A stretch of DNA of 64,000 nt. Origin: Paenibacillus sp. FSL W8-0426 (lineage in GTDB: Bacteria > Bacillota > Bacilli > Paenibacillales > Paenibacillaceae). A program made the position numbers and the translations under genes. Shown piece by piece: positions 1 through 6,883 of this stretch. The stretch is taken from positions 4,666,001 through 4,730,000 of the forward strand of contig NZ_CP150203.1 in NCBI RefSeq assembly GCF_037969725.1, given 5' to 3'. Numbering within the stretch: the first letter of the stretch is position 1; every line of letters starts with the position of its first letter. The notes under the pieces were generated by a model that saw only the letters and a list, made by a program, of their open reading frames with translations, did not search any database and was not told the DNA's origin.

Positions 1-225
1 CATCTTTCTCAATTTGCTTTTTAAAGCAATTGAACTGATCTACGTCTTGAAGAAGAAATCAAAATCTGAATCAATATCCATGCCAATCAACGTTCTTCGG
101 ATTGCACCACCACCAAGCCATGGTCCTTCTGGAGATAGAGCAGGAAGGTCATTTAAAACCTTCAATATTTCTACCTCTTCCGCATCAGTGAACCTTCCAA
201 GAAACTCAAGTGCATTTTTCTTCAT
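1..225 (-). pseudogene. Nucleotidyltransferase-like phage gene, apparently frameshifted and cut by the window edge
   Basis: The readable product starts at 225 and stops at 40 after 61 residues. Residues 36-59 show GGGAIRRT followed by a DSDFDFFF motif, the glycine patch and DxD pattern of the polymerase-beta nucleotidyltransferase fold. Translation ends just after this motif, far short of a full domain. Shifting the frame by one base near position 46 restores an open frame (reading DVDQFNCFKKQIEKD) to the left edge. One base therefore seems to be missing, through decay or sequencing error. The start overlaps the previous gene by ATGA, so it is the next cistron of the early operon. Substrate unknown. 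Confidence 0.5.
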
Positions 226-455
226 ATGCTCCGCTCCCTTTTAATTCGTTCCCGCCATTCCTTCGAGTGCTTGCACCCCTGGGCAGGCTCTTCATAATGC
301 CGCTTGCCAAGCATGAATGAAACAAACTTGTCAGTAGCCTTTTCGTAATACATGCCGTTCAACTTTGGCCGGGATGGAGCCGGAGGCGGCTCCGCTGGTT
401 CGGCTCCTATGCTGAACAGATCGAGTTGCACGGGCTTCTCGTCTGGCACGGTCAT
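222..455 (-). CDS. Small phage protein of unknown function
   Basis: 77 residues from an ATG at 455 preceded by GGAGG. The upstream in-frame TTG at 500 lacks a comparable ribosome-binding site. The N-terminal third is acidic and proline-rich (PAEPPPAPSRP), followed by a compact half with an H/C pair and a very basic tail (RERIKRER). No domain recognised. Its stop overlaps the next start as ATGA, so it is translationally coupled in the early operon. It overlaps the end of the zinc-finger gene upstream in another frame. The function cannot be inferred beyond an early phage gene downstream of recombination functions. Confidence 0.55.
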   Translation of the reverse strand: MTVPDEKPVQLDLFSIGAEPAEPPPAPSRPKLNGMYYEKATDKFVSFMLGKRHYEEPAQGCKHSKEWRERIKRERSI

Positions 456-588
456 TCGCCTCCAATCCTTCCTTGCACTGGTCGCATACGCGGCGTCCAC
501 GGTTGTATTGCTCCCTGCCTACCGTTATTTCGTGGCCGCATATTTCACAATCCGGACAGCGCCGATATATTTCGACCAAGGCGCTCAT
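331..588 (-). CDS. Small zinc-finger-like phage protein
   Basis: 85 residues. The N-terminal half has CPDCEICG and, about 20 residues on, CDQC, which could make a four-cysteine zinc site. The C-terminal half is low in character and overlaps the following gene in another frame, so the biologically used end could differ. The ATG overlaps the stop of bet as TAATG, implying coupled translation. Such zinc-knuckle proteins are common in early phage operons and often bind nucleic acid, but no specific role is visible. Confidence 0.5.
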   Translation of the reverse strand: MSALVEIYRRCPDCEICGHEITVGREQYNRGRRVCDQCKEGLEANDRARREARATRSVQHRSRTSGAASGSIPAKVERHVLRKGY

Positions 589-1481
589 TATTCGGGCAGG
601 CTGTCATGCTGCGCTTGGATTTGCAGGTCCATAACTTTGAGGTAAGCTTTGATTTCCTGAACAGTTGGTTCGCCGTTCTTCGCCTGGCAGTATTGGCCCA
701 TGTGTGCGGCCATAGCATCTTTATCTGTTATCCCGAGCAGCTTATATTTTTGTTTCATTTCAGCTTTCATCTGCTTGATTTCATCAACCGGGGCTTCTTC
801 GTTCCCTTCAACAGAATCAGGTTGTTGAATGGTCTGAACCGGTGGAGCTTCCGGGGTTACATCACGTCTTGTATATGGATTGTGCTCACTTGGTGCCGCC
901 GGGGCTTCGTCTTCTGAAACCTCAATCCCGTACTGGCGCTTGAATGCACGCTTAATGGCGTGTTTAACGATCATGTCGTCGAAGTAGTCCTTCCACATCT
1001 GACCGTTGCGCCCCTTAATCAGATGTTCCACCTGATCCTTACGAACAATGACCAGAATGTTCGGTGCGTCCTCACGATAGGCGATGCAGTAGGCTCCGAT
1101 CGTCTCACCTGGGTTCATCACATCCGGTTCATGTTCAACCTCACCCGTGTGAATCTTGGCTTTGAAATGATCATTAGCTCGGATTTCGGAAGCAATGAAT
1201 CCTTTATATTGCGGGTGCTTCTTTGCCAGAGCGACAATCCCCTCGACAGCAATTTGCATGCTCATAGTCGGGCCGTCCTTGCCGTTGTAAACGATGCAGA
1301 AGATTTGATTGAGGAACGGGTCCAAACCTGTACGGACGCACGTTTGCACGAATAAAGCGAACTGCTCATTACTGGTACCTTTGGCGATGGTCGACTTCAA
1401 AGTATCCAAGTGTTTTTGCGTGTAGTTGCCTACAACCACCTCTTCATTGATCGCTTGCAGTTGATTATTTGAATTTGTCAT
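588..1481 (-). CDS. bet: Bet/RecT-type single-strand annealing protein
   Basis: 297 residues. The N-terminal ~190 residues match the phage lambda Bet pattern: SNEQFALFVQTC..TGLDPFLNQIF, then a GPTMSMQIAVEGI segment, and a basic KHAIKRAFKRQYG helix. The C-terminal ~100 residues are a charged, proline-rich linker and a small helical tail that may contact a host single-strand-binding protein (inference). The family anneals complementary single strands during phage recombination and usually works with an exonuclease. Here the upstream neighbour is an SbcC-like ATPase, and no lambda-Exo homologue is visible within the window. Part of the minus-strand early operon. Confidence 0.9.
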   Translation of the reverse strand: MTNSNNQLQAINEEVVVGNYTQKHLDTLKSTIAKGTSNEQFALFVQTCVRTGLDPFLNQIFCIVYNGKDGPTMSMQIAVEGIVALAKKHPQYKGFIASEIRANDHFKAKIHTGEVEHEPDVMNPGETIGAYCIAYREDAPNILVIVRKDQVEHLIKGRNGQMWKDYFDDMIVKHAIKRAFKRQYGIEVSEDEAPAAPSEHNPYTRRDVTPEAPPVQTIQQPDSVEGNEEAPVDEIKQMKAEMKQKYKLLGITDKDAMAAHMGQYCQAKNGEPTVQEIKAYLKVMDLQIQAQHDSLPE

Positions 1482-1517
1482 GGGCTTGTAGCCTCCTATG
1501 ATTGAATGATTTTGTTG

Positions 1518-3098
1518 TTAACGAATTGCGTTATCTGTTTCAATGCGTAATTCCTGACCTTCGACCACTCGGCCCGTAATCAGTTGGTCGTATACTGCAA
1601 CCCGGCCTGTGTAGCTCTCGATGTTGTCGATAAAGGTTGGAACGATTAATTCTGATTGCTTGAACAACACTTCTGTCAGCTCAAGACCCGCTTCAATGCG
1701 TTCGCCAGTGGACAATGCTAGGTAATCCTTGCCGTCCATTTGGATGCTGAAATCCGGCTCGTATGAACCGCTGGACTTCACATATTTGAAAAGACGGATC
1801 GAAAGTCTGGTAAACAGCGATTGCACCTTGCTGGCTTGCAATTCGGCTTCTTTGGCGCGATACGCTTTGATTGCATCCAAGATGAAGACCGATTCTTTCA
1901 GGCTTGCAAGGGTGTCTGCCTCGGCCTGCTTCGCATCCTCAACCTCGGCAGCAAGGCTGCTCCGGCGCTTCTCCGCTGCCAGTAAGTCCTCCAATGCATC
2001 CCGCTGGCTCTCTGCTTCTCTCAGCAGCCTCCATTGCTCTACCAGATCAACAGGTTGAATCTCAGCCGCCTTTGCCTCCAACTCATTCCGTTCCTTGACC
2101 AACTGTTCATGCTCTGCGCGCAGGAGCTTCTTCTTGTTCTCTTTAGCGTCAGTCACGGCCTTAACGGAATCATCATCAAGCAGTCGATTACAGGTCGGGC
2201 ATGTATCCTCAATAGGTTCGTTGTATGCTTCCATGTAACGATCCTTGGCAGCAGCTACCCGGGCTTTAGCCGACTCTATTTGTAGTTTCAAGTCACTCAG
2301 TTTCTGATTGGTACCCTCAGCCGCATCGATCGGTTCATAGAGGGTTTTGATTTGCTCTAGCAACTCGGCTGAATCCAAGCGTATTTCTTCCGCATCCCGA
2401 TCCAGTTGAGGCAAGCGATCAAGTTGTTCCTTTAGCGTCTTCGTCCGGCTCTGAGCAGCGATGTGTTCCTTCTCCAGCTTCGATTTCTTACCTCCGGTGC
2501 CGCCGTGAATCTTCTGCAAGTCATCAAGCGTGTGTTTCTTCATCAGCTCATCCAGCTTGACGGCAGCAGGGTTAAGCGTGATTTCCTTCGGATTCTGTTC
2601 TGGATCAGTGCGGCTCATTTCCTGAAAGACTTCTTTCTTAGCAGGCGGCGTAGTGTACTTCATAATCTGTTCCCGTTGTTTGGTCCAATGACGGCCGAAG
2701 AAGTAAACGGGATTGTAAAAGGACAGGAATTCATCCTTATCGAACAGTTCAGCTACCGCGGCCTCAAACTCTTTCGCCTTGGCTGGAACATCGTTGATAT
2801 AAAATGAGTTGGTGCCCTTTTCACTGATTTCCCGAGCAAACTTGATAGGCATTCCGTCGACTTGTAGGATCGTGGAAGCGAACACCCGGTCAAATTCATA
2901 GTTGGTAGGCGATGGATTGTATTTGTTGCCGAATAGATCAGTTCCGTACAGGGTCCATACCGGAGTCGTGCCGATGGACGTTTTGCCTTGGCCGTTCTTC
3001 CCGGAAATCCGGGTTATATCCCCGTACTCTACTTTTTGATGCCGTAGCCCTGCGAAATTGATAACTTCTGTTTCGATCAGGCGCACATGGTTTGCCAC
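1518..3098 (-). CDS. SbcC/Rad50-like SMC ATPase
   Basis: 526 residues from a GTG at 3098 with GAGGAA upstream. Walker A is GKNGQGKTS near residue 33. Long coiled-coil arms flank a CPTC zinc hook near residue 300. The ABC signature region is LSTGERIEAGLEL, and the Walker B region reads VPTFIDNIE, with asparagine where SbcC normally has the catalytic glutamate. The family tethers or processes DNA ends, normally with an SbcD nuclease, which is absent here. Sitting directly before bet, it is probably the end-processing or loading half of a phage recombination pair. Phage versions are about half the size of cellular SbcC, as seen here. Confidence 0.85.
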   Translation of the reverse strand: MANHVRLIETEVINFAGLRHQKVEYGDITRISGKNGQGKTSIGTTPVWTLYGTDLFGNKYNPSPTNYEFDRVFASTILQVDGMPIKFAREISEKGTNSFYINDVPAKAKEFEAAVAELFDKDEFLSFYNPVYFFGRHWTKQREQIMKYTTPPAKKEVFQEMSRTDPEQNPKEITLNPAAVKLDELMKKHTLDDLQKIHGGTGGKKSKLEKEHIAAQSRTKTLKEQLDRLPQLDRDAEEIRLDSAELLEQIKTLYEPIDAAEGTNQKLSDLKLQIESAKARVAAAKDRYMEAYNEPIEDTCPTCNRLLDDDSVKAVTDAKENKKKLLRAEHEQLVKERNELEAKAAEIQPVDLVEQWRLLREAESQRDALEDLLAAEKRRSSLAAEVEDAKQAEADTLASLKESVFILDAIKAYRAKEAELQASKVQSLFTRLSIRLFKYVKSSGSYEPDFSIQMDGKDYLALSTGERIEAGLELTEVLFKQSELIVPTFIDNIESYTGRVAVYDQLITGRVVEGQELRIETDNAIR

Positions 3099-3157
3099 TT
3101 GCTTTCCTCGCTTCCTGTGATATGATGATTGCGAATAGTTTTCTTATGGACCGCTCT

Positions 3158-3346
3158 CTAATGGGCGGCTTTTTTTGTTTGTTTTGGCCCCTCGACTTTC
3201 TCCATTTCCCACGGATCAAGTGTCCTGACCGGTATTGCAATCGTGGTATTGACTGCATCCAGCATGCATAGCAGGCAATGCGGCTGCGATGTCTCGTAAA
3301 CTGCGTGTGTCGCTACTCGTTGGCCGCATCCACACATAACGATCAT
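3158..3346 (-). CDS. Small cysteine-rich phage protein
   Basis: 62 residues. It begins MIVMCGCGQRVATH and has a CLLC pair about 20 residues later, so a four-cysteine zinc site is likely. The start overlaps the previous stop by ATGA. Lies between a small unknown gene and the SbcC-like ATPase in the early operon. No function assigned. Confidence 0.55.
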   Translation of the reverse strand: MIVMCGCGQRVATHAVYETSQPHCLLCMLDAVNTTIAIPVRTLDPWEMEKVEGPKQTKKAAH

Positions 3347-3549
3347 TTCTTACCTTCACCCCCTCTCAAGCTGCGGCGGATTCGGTTGTATTTCATTTGG
3401 TGCGCCTCGCTAGGGAAAGCAAATTTGGGATATTTCAGATCAAGATACTGTCCACCGGCTTCCGCTAAGGCTCTGAGGTCATTCGGGTCATCGCTTGCCT
3501 TGATTCGGATAGATAAGTGCATTGGCTTCGATTCAATCATGCTGATCAC
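3343..3549 (-). CDS. Small early phage protein, unknown
   Basis: 68 residues from a GTG at 3549 that overlaps the preceding stop (GTGA). An ATG nine bases inside (3540) is an alternative start. The middle reads RIKASDDPNDLRALAEAGGQYLDLKYPKFAFPSEA, with a basic tail (RIRRSLRGGEGKK). No domain recognised. It is the middle of a chain of overlapping small genes between mazF and the SbcC-like ATPase. Confidence 0.55.
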   Translation of the reverse strand: MISMIESKPMHLSIRIKASDDPNDLRALAEAGGQYLDLKYPKFAFPSEAHQMKYNRIRRSLRGGEGKK

Positions 3550-3689
3550 CAGTGACCATTCAGGCGGCGGCGGTACTTATCCCGCTGGCCCCGAGCATGC
3601 AGCGCAATCAACATGCGGCCTTGCTGGAGCATCCGGCGTTCGAATCCTTCGAAAAACTCGCACAATTCGTCCAAGCGTTGTTCACTCAT
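3546..3689 (-). CDS. 47-residue early phage protein
   Basis: A short frame starting ATGAGTGAACAA at 3689, with AAAGGAGG eight bases upstream. The start overlaps the mazF stop as ATGA, and the stop overlaps the next gene as GTGA. It encodes MSEQRLDELCEFFEGFERRM and then a basic tail with YRRRLNGHW. The ribosome-binding site and double overlap make it a convincing real gene. Being cotranslated right after MazF, it might modulate the toxin, but nothing in the sequence proves this. Confidence 0.6.
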   Translation of the reverse strand: MSEQRLDELCEFFEGFERRMLQQGRMLIALHARGQRDKYRRRLNGHW

Positions 3690-4057
3690 ACATGGACCTC
3701 CTTTCTGTGTGGCACCGAGATGAGCCCGAGGCTTATCTTGAGCGCTTGCTCCATCCGTTCCATTTCCTTCGGGAACAAGTGAGATTTCTTCTTTATCAAC
3801 CTTCGTTTGTCCACTGTCCGGATCTGTTCGAACATGACCACTGAATCTTTCGGCAGCCCATTCGACCGTTCGATTTGGACATGTGTTGGTAAGTCTCTCT
3901 TGTTGCCGTCTGTTATAGCAGCGACGATCACCGTTGGTGAATACGTGTTACCCACATCATTTTGAATTACCAGTGCTGGACGAACTCCCTTCTGCTCACT
4001 GCCCACAACCTCGCCAAAATCGACCATGTAGATGTCACCGCGTTTGATTTGGTTCAT
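3686..4057 (-). CDS. mazF: MazF/NdoA-like mRNA interferase
   Basis: 123 residues if translation starts at the second methionine (4057), whose ATG overlaps the upstream stop as ATGA. The family core is intact: KRGDIYMVDFGEVVGSEQ, GVRPALVIQND, a SPTVIVAAIT strand and FEQIRTVDKRRL. These cover the substrate-binding and catalytic residues of Bacillus NdoA (MazF), which cleaves mRNA at specific short sites. The usual upstream MazE antitoxin is not recognisable. The preceding 84-residue gene is not an obvious ribbon-helix-helix or AbrB-like protein. It may be a toxin with a novel antitoxin, or a regulated host-shutoff nuclease expressed early in lytic growth. Confidence 0.85.
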   Translation of the reverse strand: MNQIKRGDIYMVDFGEVVGSEQKGVRPALVIQNDVGNTYSPTVIVAAITDGNKRDLPTHVQIERSNGLPKDSVVMFEQIRTVDKRRLIKKKSHLFPKEMERMEQALKISLGLISVPHRKEVHV

Positions 4058-4308
4058 GTACACTGCACCTCCAGTTCTTCCAAGCGCTCGCAGACATGTT
4101 GTACAAGGTCCATCTGATCGAGCATTTGTCCGGTAAAGGCGATTTCTTTCAGTCCGTCTATCTCGTAAACAAGTTCATAATTTTGTTTGAGTAGCGGGAG
4201 AATCAAAGCCAGTTCAGGCTGACCGACTATCAAGTTTCCGTTTTTGTCGGTGATCATTTGAACGATTTTTGCCAACTCCCGGTGAACATTGTGGACCATG
4301 ACTGCCAT
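4054..4308 (-). CDS. Unknown protein overlapping mazF; possible antitoxin
   Basis: 84 residues, acidic and mostly helical by composition (repeated L/E/Q blocks such as DQMDLVQHVCERLEELEVQ). No DNA-binding motif of MazE type is seen. It ends in an ATGA overlap with the MazF-like gene, the arrangement expected of an antitoxin-toxin pair. That is the only reason to suggest an antitoxin role. Start at 4308 with AGGGGATAGGGA upstream. An alternative start is the methionine four residues in. Confidence 0.5.
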   Translation of the reverse strand: MAVMVHNVHRELAKIVQMITDKNGNLIVGQPELALILPLLKQNYELVYEIDGLKEIAFTGQMLDQMDLVQHVCERLEELEVQCT

Positions 4309-4335
4309 GTCCCTATCCCCTTTCGGATCAATTAG

Positions 4336-4791
4336 TTATCTTTCGTATTTCAGCATTACGTTGACAACTTCGTTGACAATTTCTTCTGCTAAAGCAGCCT
4401 CTTCTTCTGTCATAACAAGAATGGTTTTGATACCCAAAGTAGCTCTGACTATAGTCGATAGAATTATTTTGACTTGATGCCTTAAAGGATGATCTTCAAG
4501 GTTGAGTCGGTTGACAGCCCGTTTTCTAATTCCGTTCCAAAAGGCTCCCTTTCCGGAGATCTCTTCCTCAATCCCGGGATCGTCATCCTCGCCCAATTCC
4601 AAACCGTTAAGCAAGTTGCGGAGAGCGATTATCGCTTTTCTGTCTGAGAGGCTGAAAGACTTTGCAGGAAATGTAAACCCTTGTTCTAAATCCTGTTGTT
4701 CTTCTTGTAATAGAGTCAGGATGCTTGAATCTCCGCGTTGTACAATTGTTGCAACCTGCCAATCGTTCAAAATCTCTGCAGTGCGATGCAT
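4336..4791 (-). CDS. Unknown early phage protein
   Basis: 151 residues from an ATG at 4791 with AGGTGG upstream. The earlier in-frame ATG at 4809 has no clear ribosome-binding site. Contains an acidic stretch (GLELGEDDDPGIEEEISG) followed by a helical C-terminal half ending LAEEIVNEVVNVMLKYER. No family recognised. It is the first gene after the Cro-like regulator, and its promoter region contains two palindromes (4839-4855 and 4873-4889), so it is probably under lysogeny-switch control. Confidence 0.55.
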   Translation of the reverse strand: MHRTAEILNDWQVATIVQRGDSSILTLLQEEQQDLEQGFTFPAKSFSLSDRKAIIALRNLLNGLELGEDDDPGIEEEISGKGAFWNGIRKRAVNRLNLEDHPLRHQVKIILSTIVRATLGIKTILVMTEEEAALAEEIVNEVVNVMLKYER

Positions 4792-4838
4792 ATAACCACC
4801 TACTTTCATCTAAATAAGTAACATTTCTATTGACTGAC

Positions 4839-4855
4839 ATACGGTTTTACCGTAT
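4839..4855. promoter_or_regulatory. 17-bp palindrome, operator candidate A
   Basis: Perfect dyad ATACGGT-TTT-ACCGTAT upstream of the early minus-strand gene at 4791. The same 17-bp architecture recurs at 8373-8389 between the -35 and -10 of the agr-like operon, so one DNA-binding protein probably recognises both. Confidence 0.6.
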
Positions 4856-4868
4856 ACTTTCTCTAGTA

Positions 4869-5138
4869 TCAATTCTCTAAATCAGAGAATTTATTCTCAA
4901 AAAAATATGCCGGATCAACCGAAAGACCTTTTCTGCAAATCTTCTCAAGATCATCTGCTGTTAACCTACACTTACCGTTAATGATCTTGTAAAACTTCTT
5001 ATCACCAATACCAGATCGTTCAGCAACAATTCTGAATACATAACCCTTAGACTTGATGTAACTTTGCAATCTAACATGGACAGGAACCTCAAAGCTTTCA
5101 GTATCATTCAAGTTAGCGATAGTCTCTGCTGGATTCAC
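4869..5138 (-). CDS. Cro-like XRE DNA-binding protein
   Basis: 89 residues from a GTG at 5138 with AAAGGAGG upstream. Residues ~25-75 form a helix-turn-helix of XRE type (LQSYIKSKGYVFRIVAERSGIGDKKFYKIINGKCRLTADDLEKIC). It is divergent from the CI-like gene at 5323, with operators between them. This is the Cro position of a phage genetic switch and the first gene of the leftward early operon. A role as early repressor or antirepressor is inferred from position and size. Confidence 0.75.
   Translation of the reverse strand: MNPAETIANLNDTESFEVPVHVRLQSYIKSKGYVFRIVAERSGIGDKKFYKIINGKCRLTADDLEKICRKGLSVDPAYFFENKFSDLEN
4873..4889. promoter_or_regulatory. XRE operator candidate, copy 2
   Basis: TTCTCT-AAATC-AGAGAA, an inverted repeat with 6-bp arms in the same spacing as the perfect dyad at 5173-5189. 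It overlaps the 3' end of the Cro-like gene and precedes the gene at 4791. Confidence 0.55.
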
Positions 5139-5172
5139 GGTTGACCTCCTTTCTCCGTTTTGGGGTTCTCAA

Positions 5173-5189
5173 TTCTCTGTATCAGAGAA
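5173..5189. promoter_or_regulatory. XRE operator candidate, copy 1 (perfect dyad)
   Basis: TTCTCTG-TAT-CAGAGAA, perfect 7-bp arms, lying just downstream of the -10 of the leftward early promoter (5203-5231). A repressor bound here would block initiation of the early operon. Confidence 0.65.
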
Positions 5190-5202
5190 ATTTCGTATCC
5201 CC

Positions 5203-5231
5203 AATATAATTCTTCGATTCGGAGAAGTCAA
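5203..5231 (-). promoter_or_regulatory. Leftward early promoter
   Basis: Minus-strand TTGACT (5226-5231), 17-bp spacer, TATATT (5203-5208), driving the Cro-like gene and early operon. The dyad at 5173-5189 overlaps the expected start region. Confidence 0.65.
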
Positions 5232-5322
5232 CGTTTTTTTTAAAAAAGTATTTGAAACGGAGAATAATTTTTCTCAGCTTGGACATTATGCTAATATCCA
5301 TAAAGGAGAGGTGAACTCAAAA

Positions 5323-5703
5323 ATGGCTGCAATTTACGCGGAAAGATTGAGAAAGATACGAAAAGACTTGAGACTCACTCAACTTCAAGTATCGCAACAC
5401 ACAGGAATAAATAATAAGACGTTGAGTGGTTATGAGGCCGGAAGAAACAAACCAGACTACGAGACTTTAAAGACCCTTTGTGATTTCTATGATGTTACAA
5501 TGGACTGGGTTTTAGGGCACACAAATAATCCCCACAGCCAGTTAAGCGAAGCTGAAAGGGATATGGTCGAGAAAGTGGATCTGGACGATGATTCATTCAT
5601 CAATGGGGATTTTAAATTTGCGGGACGTGAATTGACGGTAGAGGAAAAAAGAGAGTTACAAGCTATGGCTCGTCTGTTTCTGAATCGGAAGAAAGGGAAC
5701 TAA
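5323..5703 (+). CDS. CI-like XRE repressor
   Basis: 126 residues from the ATG at 5323, nine bases after AGGTG. A GTG at 5311 is an alternative. Residues ~8-62 are a classic XRE helix-turn-helix (AERLRKIRKDLRLTQLQVSQHTGINNKTLSGYEAGRNKPDYETL). The C-terminal half is acidic and then helical (ELTVEEKRELQAMARLFLNRKK), like ImmR/Xre repressors of Bacillus elements. There is no LexA-type peptidase domain, so induction must work through another route such as an antirepressor or peptidase. Divergent from the Cro-like gene. Most likely the lysogeny repressor. Confidence 0.75.
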   Translation: MAAIYAERLRKIRKDLRLTQLQVSQHTGINNKTLSGYEAGRNKPDYETLKTLCDFYDVTMDWVLGHTNNPHSQLSEAERDMVEKVDLDDDSFINGDFKFAGRELTVEEKRELQAMARLFLNRKKGN

Positions 5704-5877
5704 GAAACTTCTTAATGAGTTCTTGGTTTTCTGGCGTATCTTCTGCAATTGCTTTTAGGAAATGCTCGACATCAATGCTATTCATAAGGCATTACCCCCG
5801 GTATGTAGTATTTTAAATTATATACGAACGACTGTTCCTATGGAAGACTTAAAACTTAATATGGAGGCATACATAAT

Positions 5878-6105
5878 ATGGCGCTTACCTTCGGGAAGTG
5901 CCTGTTGCGTGATGTCCGCATCAAAGCTGGTTACACTCAGGAAGAGCTTTCTGAGGCCCTGCTTGAAGACTGCGGATTGAAGGTTTCCACCACCCTTTTG
6001 TCGCTCTACGAGAACGATAAGAGAACCATGCCTGCCCTCACTATGAGAGGGATCTGCATTATTCTCGGATGTTCAGAGACTGACATTTATGAGTGGCCAC
6101 TATAG
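5878..6105 (+). CDS. Small XRE regulator
   Basis: 75 residues. Almost the whole protein is one XRE helix-turn-helix (LRDVRIKAGYTQEELSEALLEDCGLKVSTTLLSLYENDKRTMPALTMRGICIILGC). Start ATG at 5878 after a GGAGG 11 bases upstream. Follows the CI-like repressor on the same strand after 174 bp, and faces the end of the minus-strand agr-like operon. It may be a second repressor for the agr-like promoter or the 17-bp palindrome (speculative). Confidence 0.7.
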   Translation: MALTFGKCLLRDVRIKAGYTQEELSEALLEDCGLKVSTTLLSLYENDKRTMPALTMRGICIILGCSETDIYEWPL

Positions 6106-6313
6106 CGCATCAGGCCGGAGCAATCACTGCTCCACCGGAGGTATTTCTTTACCCCTGTGTAAAGTTCGGAAACATCAACAGGAAATCTTGTTCCTATTTC
6201 CCATTTTGCCCCATATCACAAGATTTGTAAATTAGAATTGGTCAGATGAGCTAGTTCCAAAATTCGACAAGATGATACATATGATTCATATTGAACTATT
6301 TTTTAAAAGCAAA
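6106..6313. other. Intergenic stretch with inverted repeats
   Basis: About 200 bp between convergent genes. It holds a GGAGCA/TGCTCC hairpin near 6116-6132 with no T-run, and a 9-bp inverted repeat AAATCTTGT (6183-6191) / ACAAGATTT (6218-6226) separated by 26 bp. No gene seen. Confidence 0.35.
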
Positions 6314-6348
6314 AAGAGGGGCCCCCGCGCTATGACGGAGGCCCCTCT
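6314..6348 (-). terminator. Terminator of the agr-like operon
   Basis: On the minus strand a GC-rich hairpin (GAGGGGCC arm pairing with GGCCCCTC) followed by TTTTT, directly after the LytTR gene. The flanking A-run suggests it may also work on the other strand. Confidence 0.8.
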
Positions 6349-6350
6349 TT

Positions 6351-6737
6351 TCATTGGTATCTGGGTACGAGTTTCCCATCATTCAACGGAAACTCCTTAA
6401 TAAATCTGTTGTATTTGCTTTCGGACATCGTGCATTTAAATTCGCCAATCCTTCGGAATCTTTCGAAATATGCAACGTATCGTAATGTGTCGATTCGGCA
6501 AATTCTTTCGACATTCACGGAGTTATTTCTGTCAACATCTCGGAAGACAGCGCCGCTTGTATTAAAAACATGGGTCCAATATTCTTTAGAACCTGCGCTG
6601 TAGTACGTTCCTTTTTCTGTGTAGAAAGCGACCTTGTTATACTTGCGCACATAGGAAAGATATAGTATGTCGTTGATCGGCACCAGCACAAGACCTGTGT
6701 CTCCATGCGGATCAATCGTAAGTGTTACTTGTTCCAT
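6351..6737 (-). CDS. LytTR DNA-binding protein without receiver domain
   Basis: 128 residues. Residues ~15-110 fit a LytTR domain: VPINDILYLSYVRKYNKVAFYTE, a YYSAGSKEYW turn, then FRDVDRNNSVNVERICRID. In agr systems the response regulator AgrA has a receiver plus a LytTR domain. Here only the DNA-binding part exists, and there is no phosphoacceptor aspartate module. ATG at 6737 with GGAGG nine bases upstream, 18 bp after the AgrD-like gene. It is the last gene of the operon and probably its transcriptional output. How it would be controlled by a peptide without phosphorylation is unknown. Confidence 0.75.
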   Translation of the reverse strand: MEQVTLTIDPHGDTGLVLVPINDILYLSYVRKYNKVAFYTEKGTYYSAGSKEYWTHVFNTSGAVFRDVDRNNSVNVERICRIDTLRYVAYFERFRRIGEFKCTMSESKYNRFIKEFPLNDGKLVPRYQ

Positions 6738-6754
6738 ATATGTGATCCTCCATT

Positions 6755-6883
6755 TTATTTTTTCAGAAGGCGTTTGGACGGCTTCGGATTGTTAACGAAA
6801 ATCAAGCTTGCAGGCAGCACAGTAAGAGCAGCAATGGCACCCAGACTTGATGCAATCGCGGAATAAATAGCCACTTTAAACAT
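6755..6883 (-). CDS. AgrD-like autoinducer pre-peptide
   Basis: 42 residues: an amphipathic/hydrophobic leader (MFKVAIYSAIASSLGAIAAL) and then the tail SLIFVNNPKPSKRLLKK. Staphylococcal AgrD has a five-residue ring beginning with cysteine, followed by a charged tail with a conserved proline and leucine. Here serine takes the cysteine position (predicted ring SLIFV), with a basic NNPKPSKRLL tail. A serine lactone is known from Staphylococcus intermedius. The ATG lies eight bases after GGGAGG and overlaps the last eight bases of agrB, the usual B-D arrangement. Too short for most gene finders. Ring boundaries are inferred. Confidence 0.75.
   Translation of the reverse strand: MFKVAIYSAIASSLGAIAALTVLPASLIFVNNPKPSKRLLKK

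Noticed and set aside
5701..5790. 40-codon minus-strand frame overlapping the CI-like repressor end
   Set aside because: Weak ribosome-binding site, antisense to a clear gene, and no recognisable motif. Probably chance.
6106..6313. LytTR binding repeats for the operon's own regulator
   Set aside because: One AAAGTTCGG match fits the LytTR consensus, but no second copy at the expected ~12-bp spacing was found.
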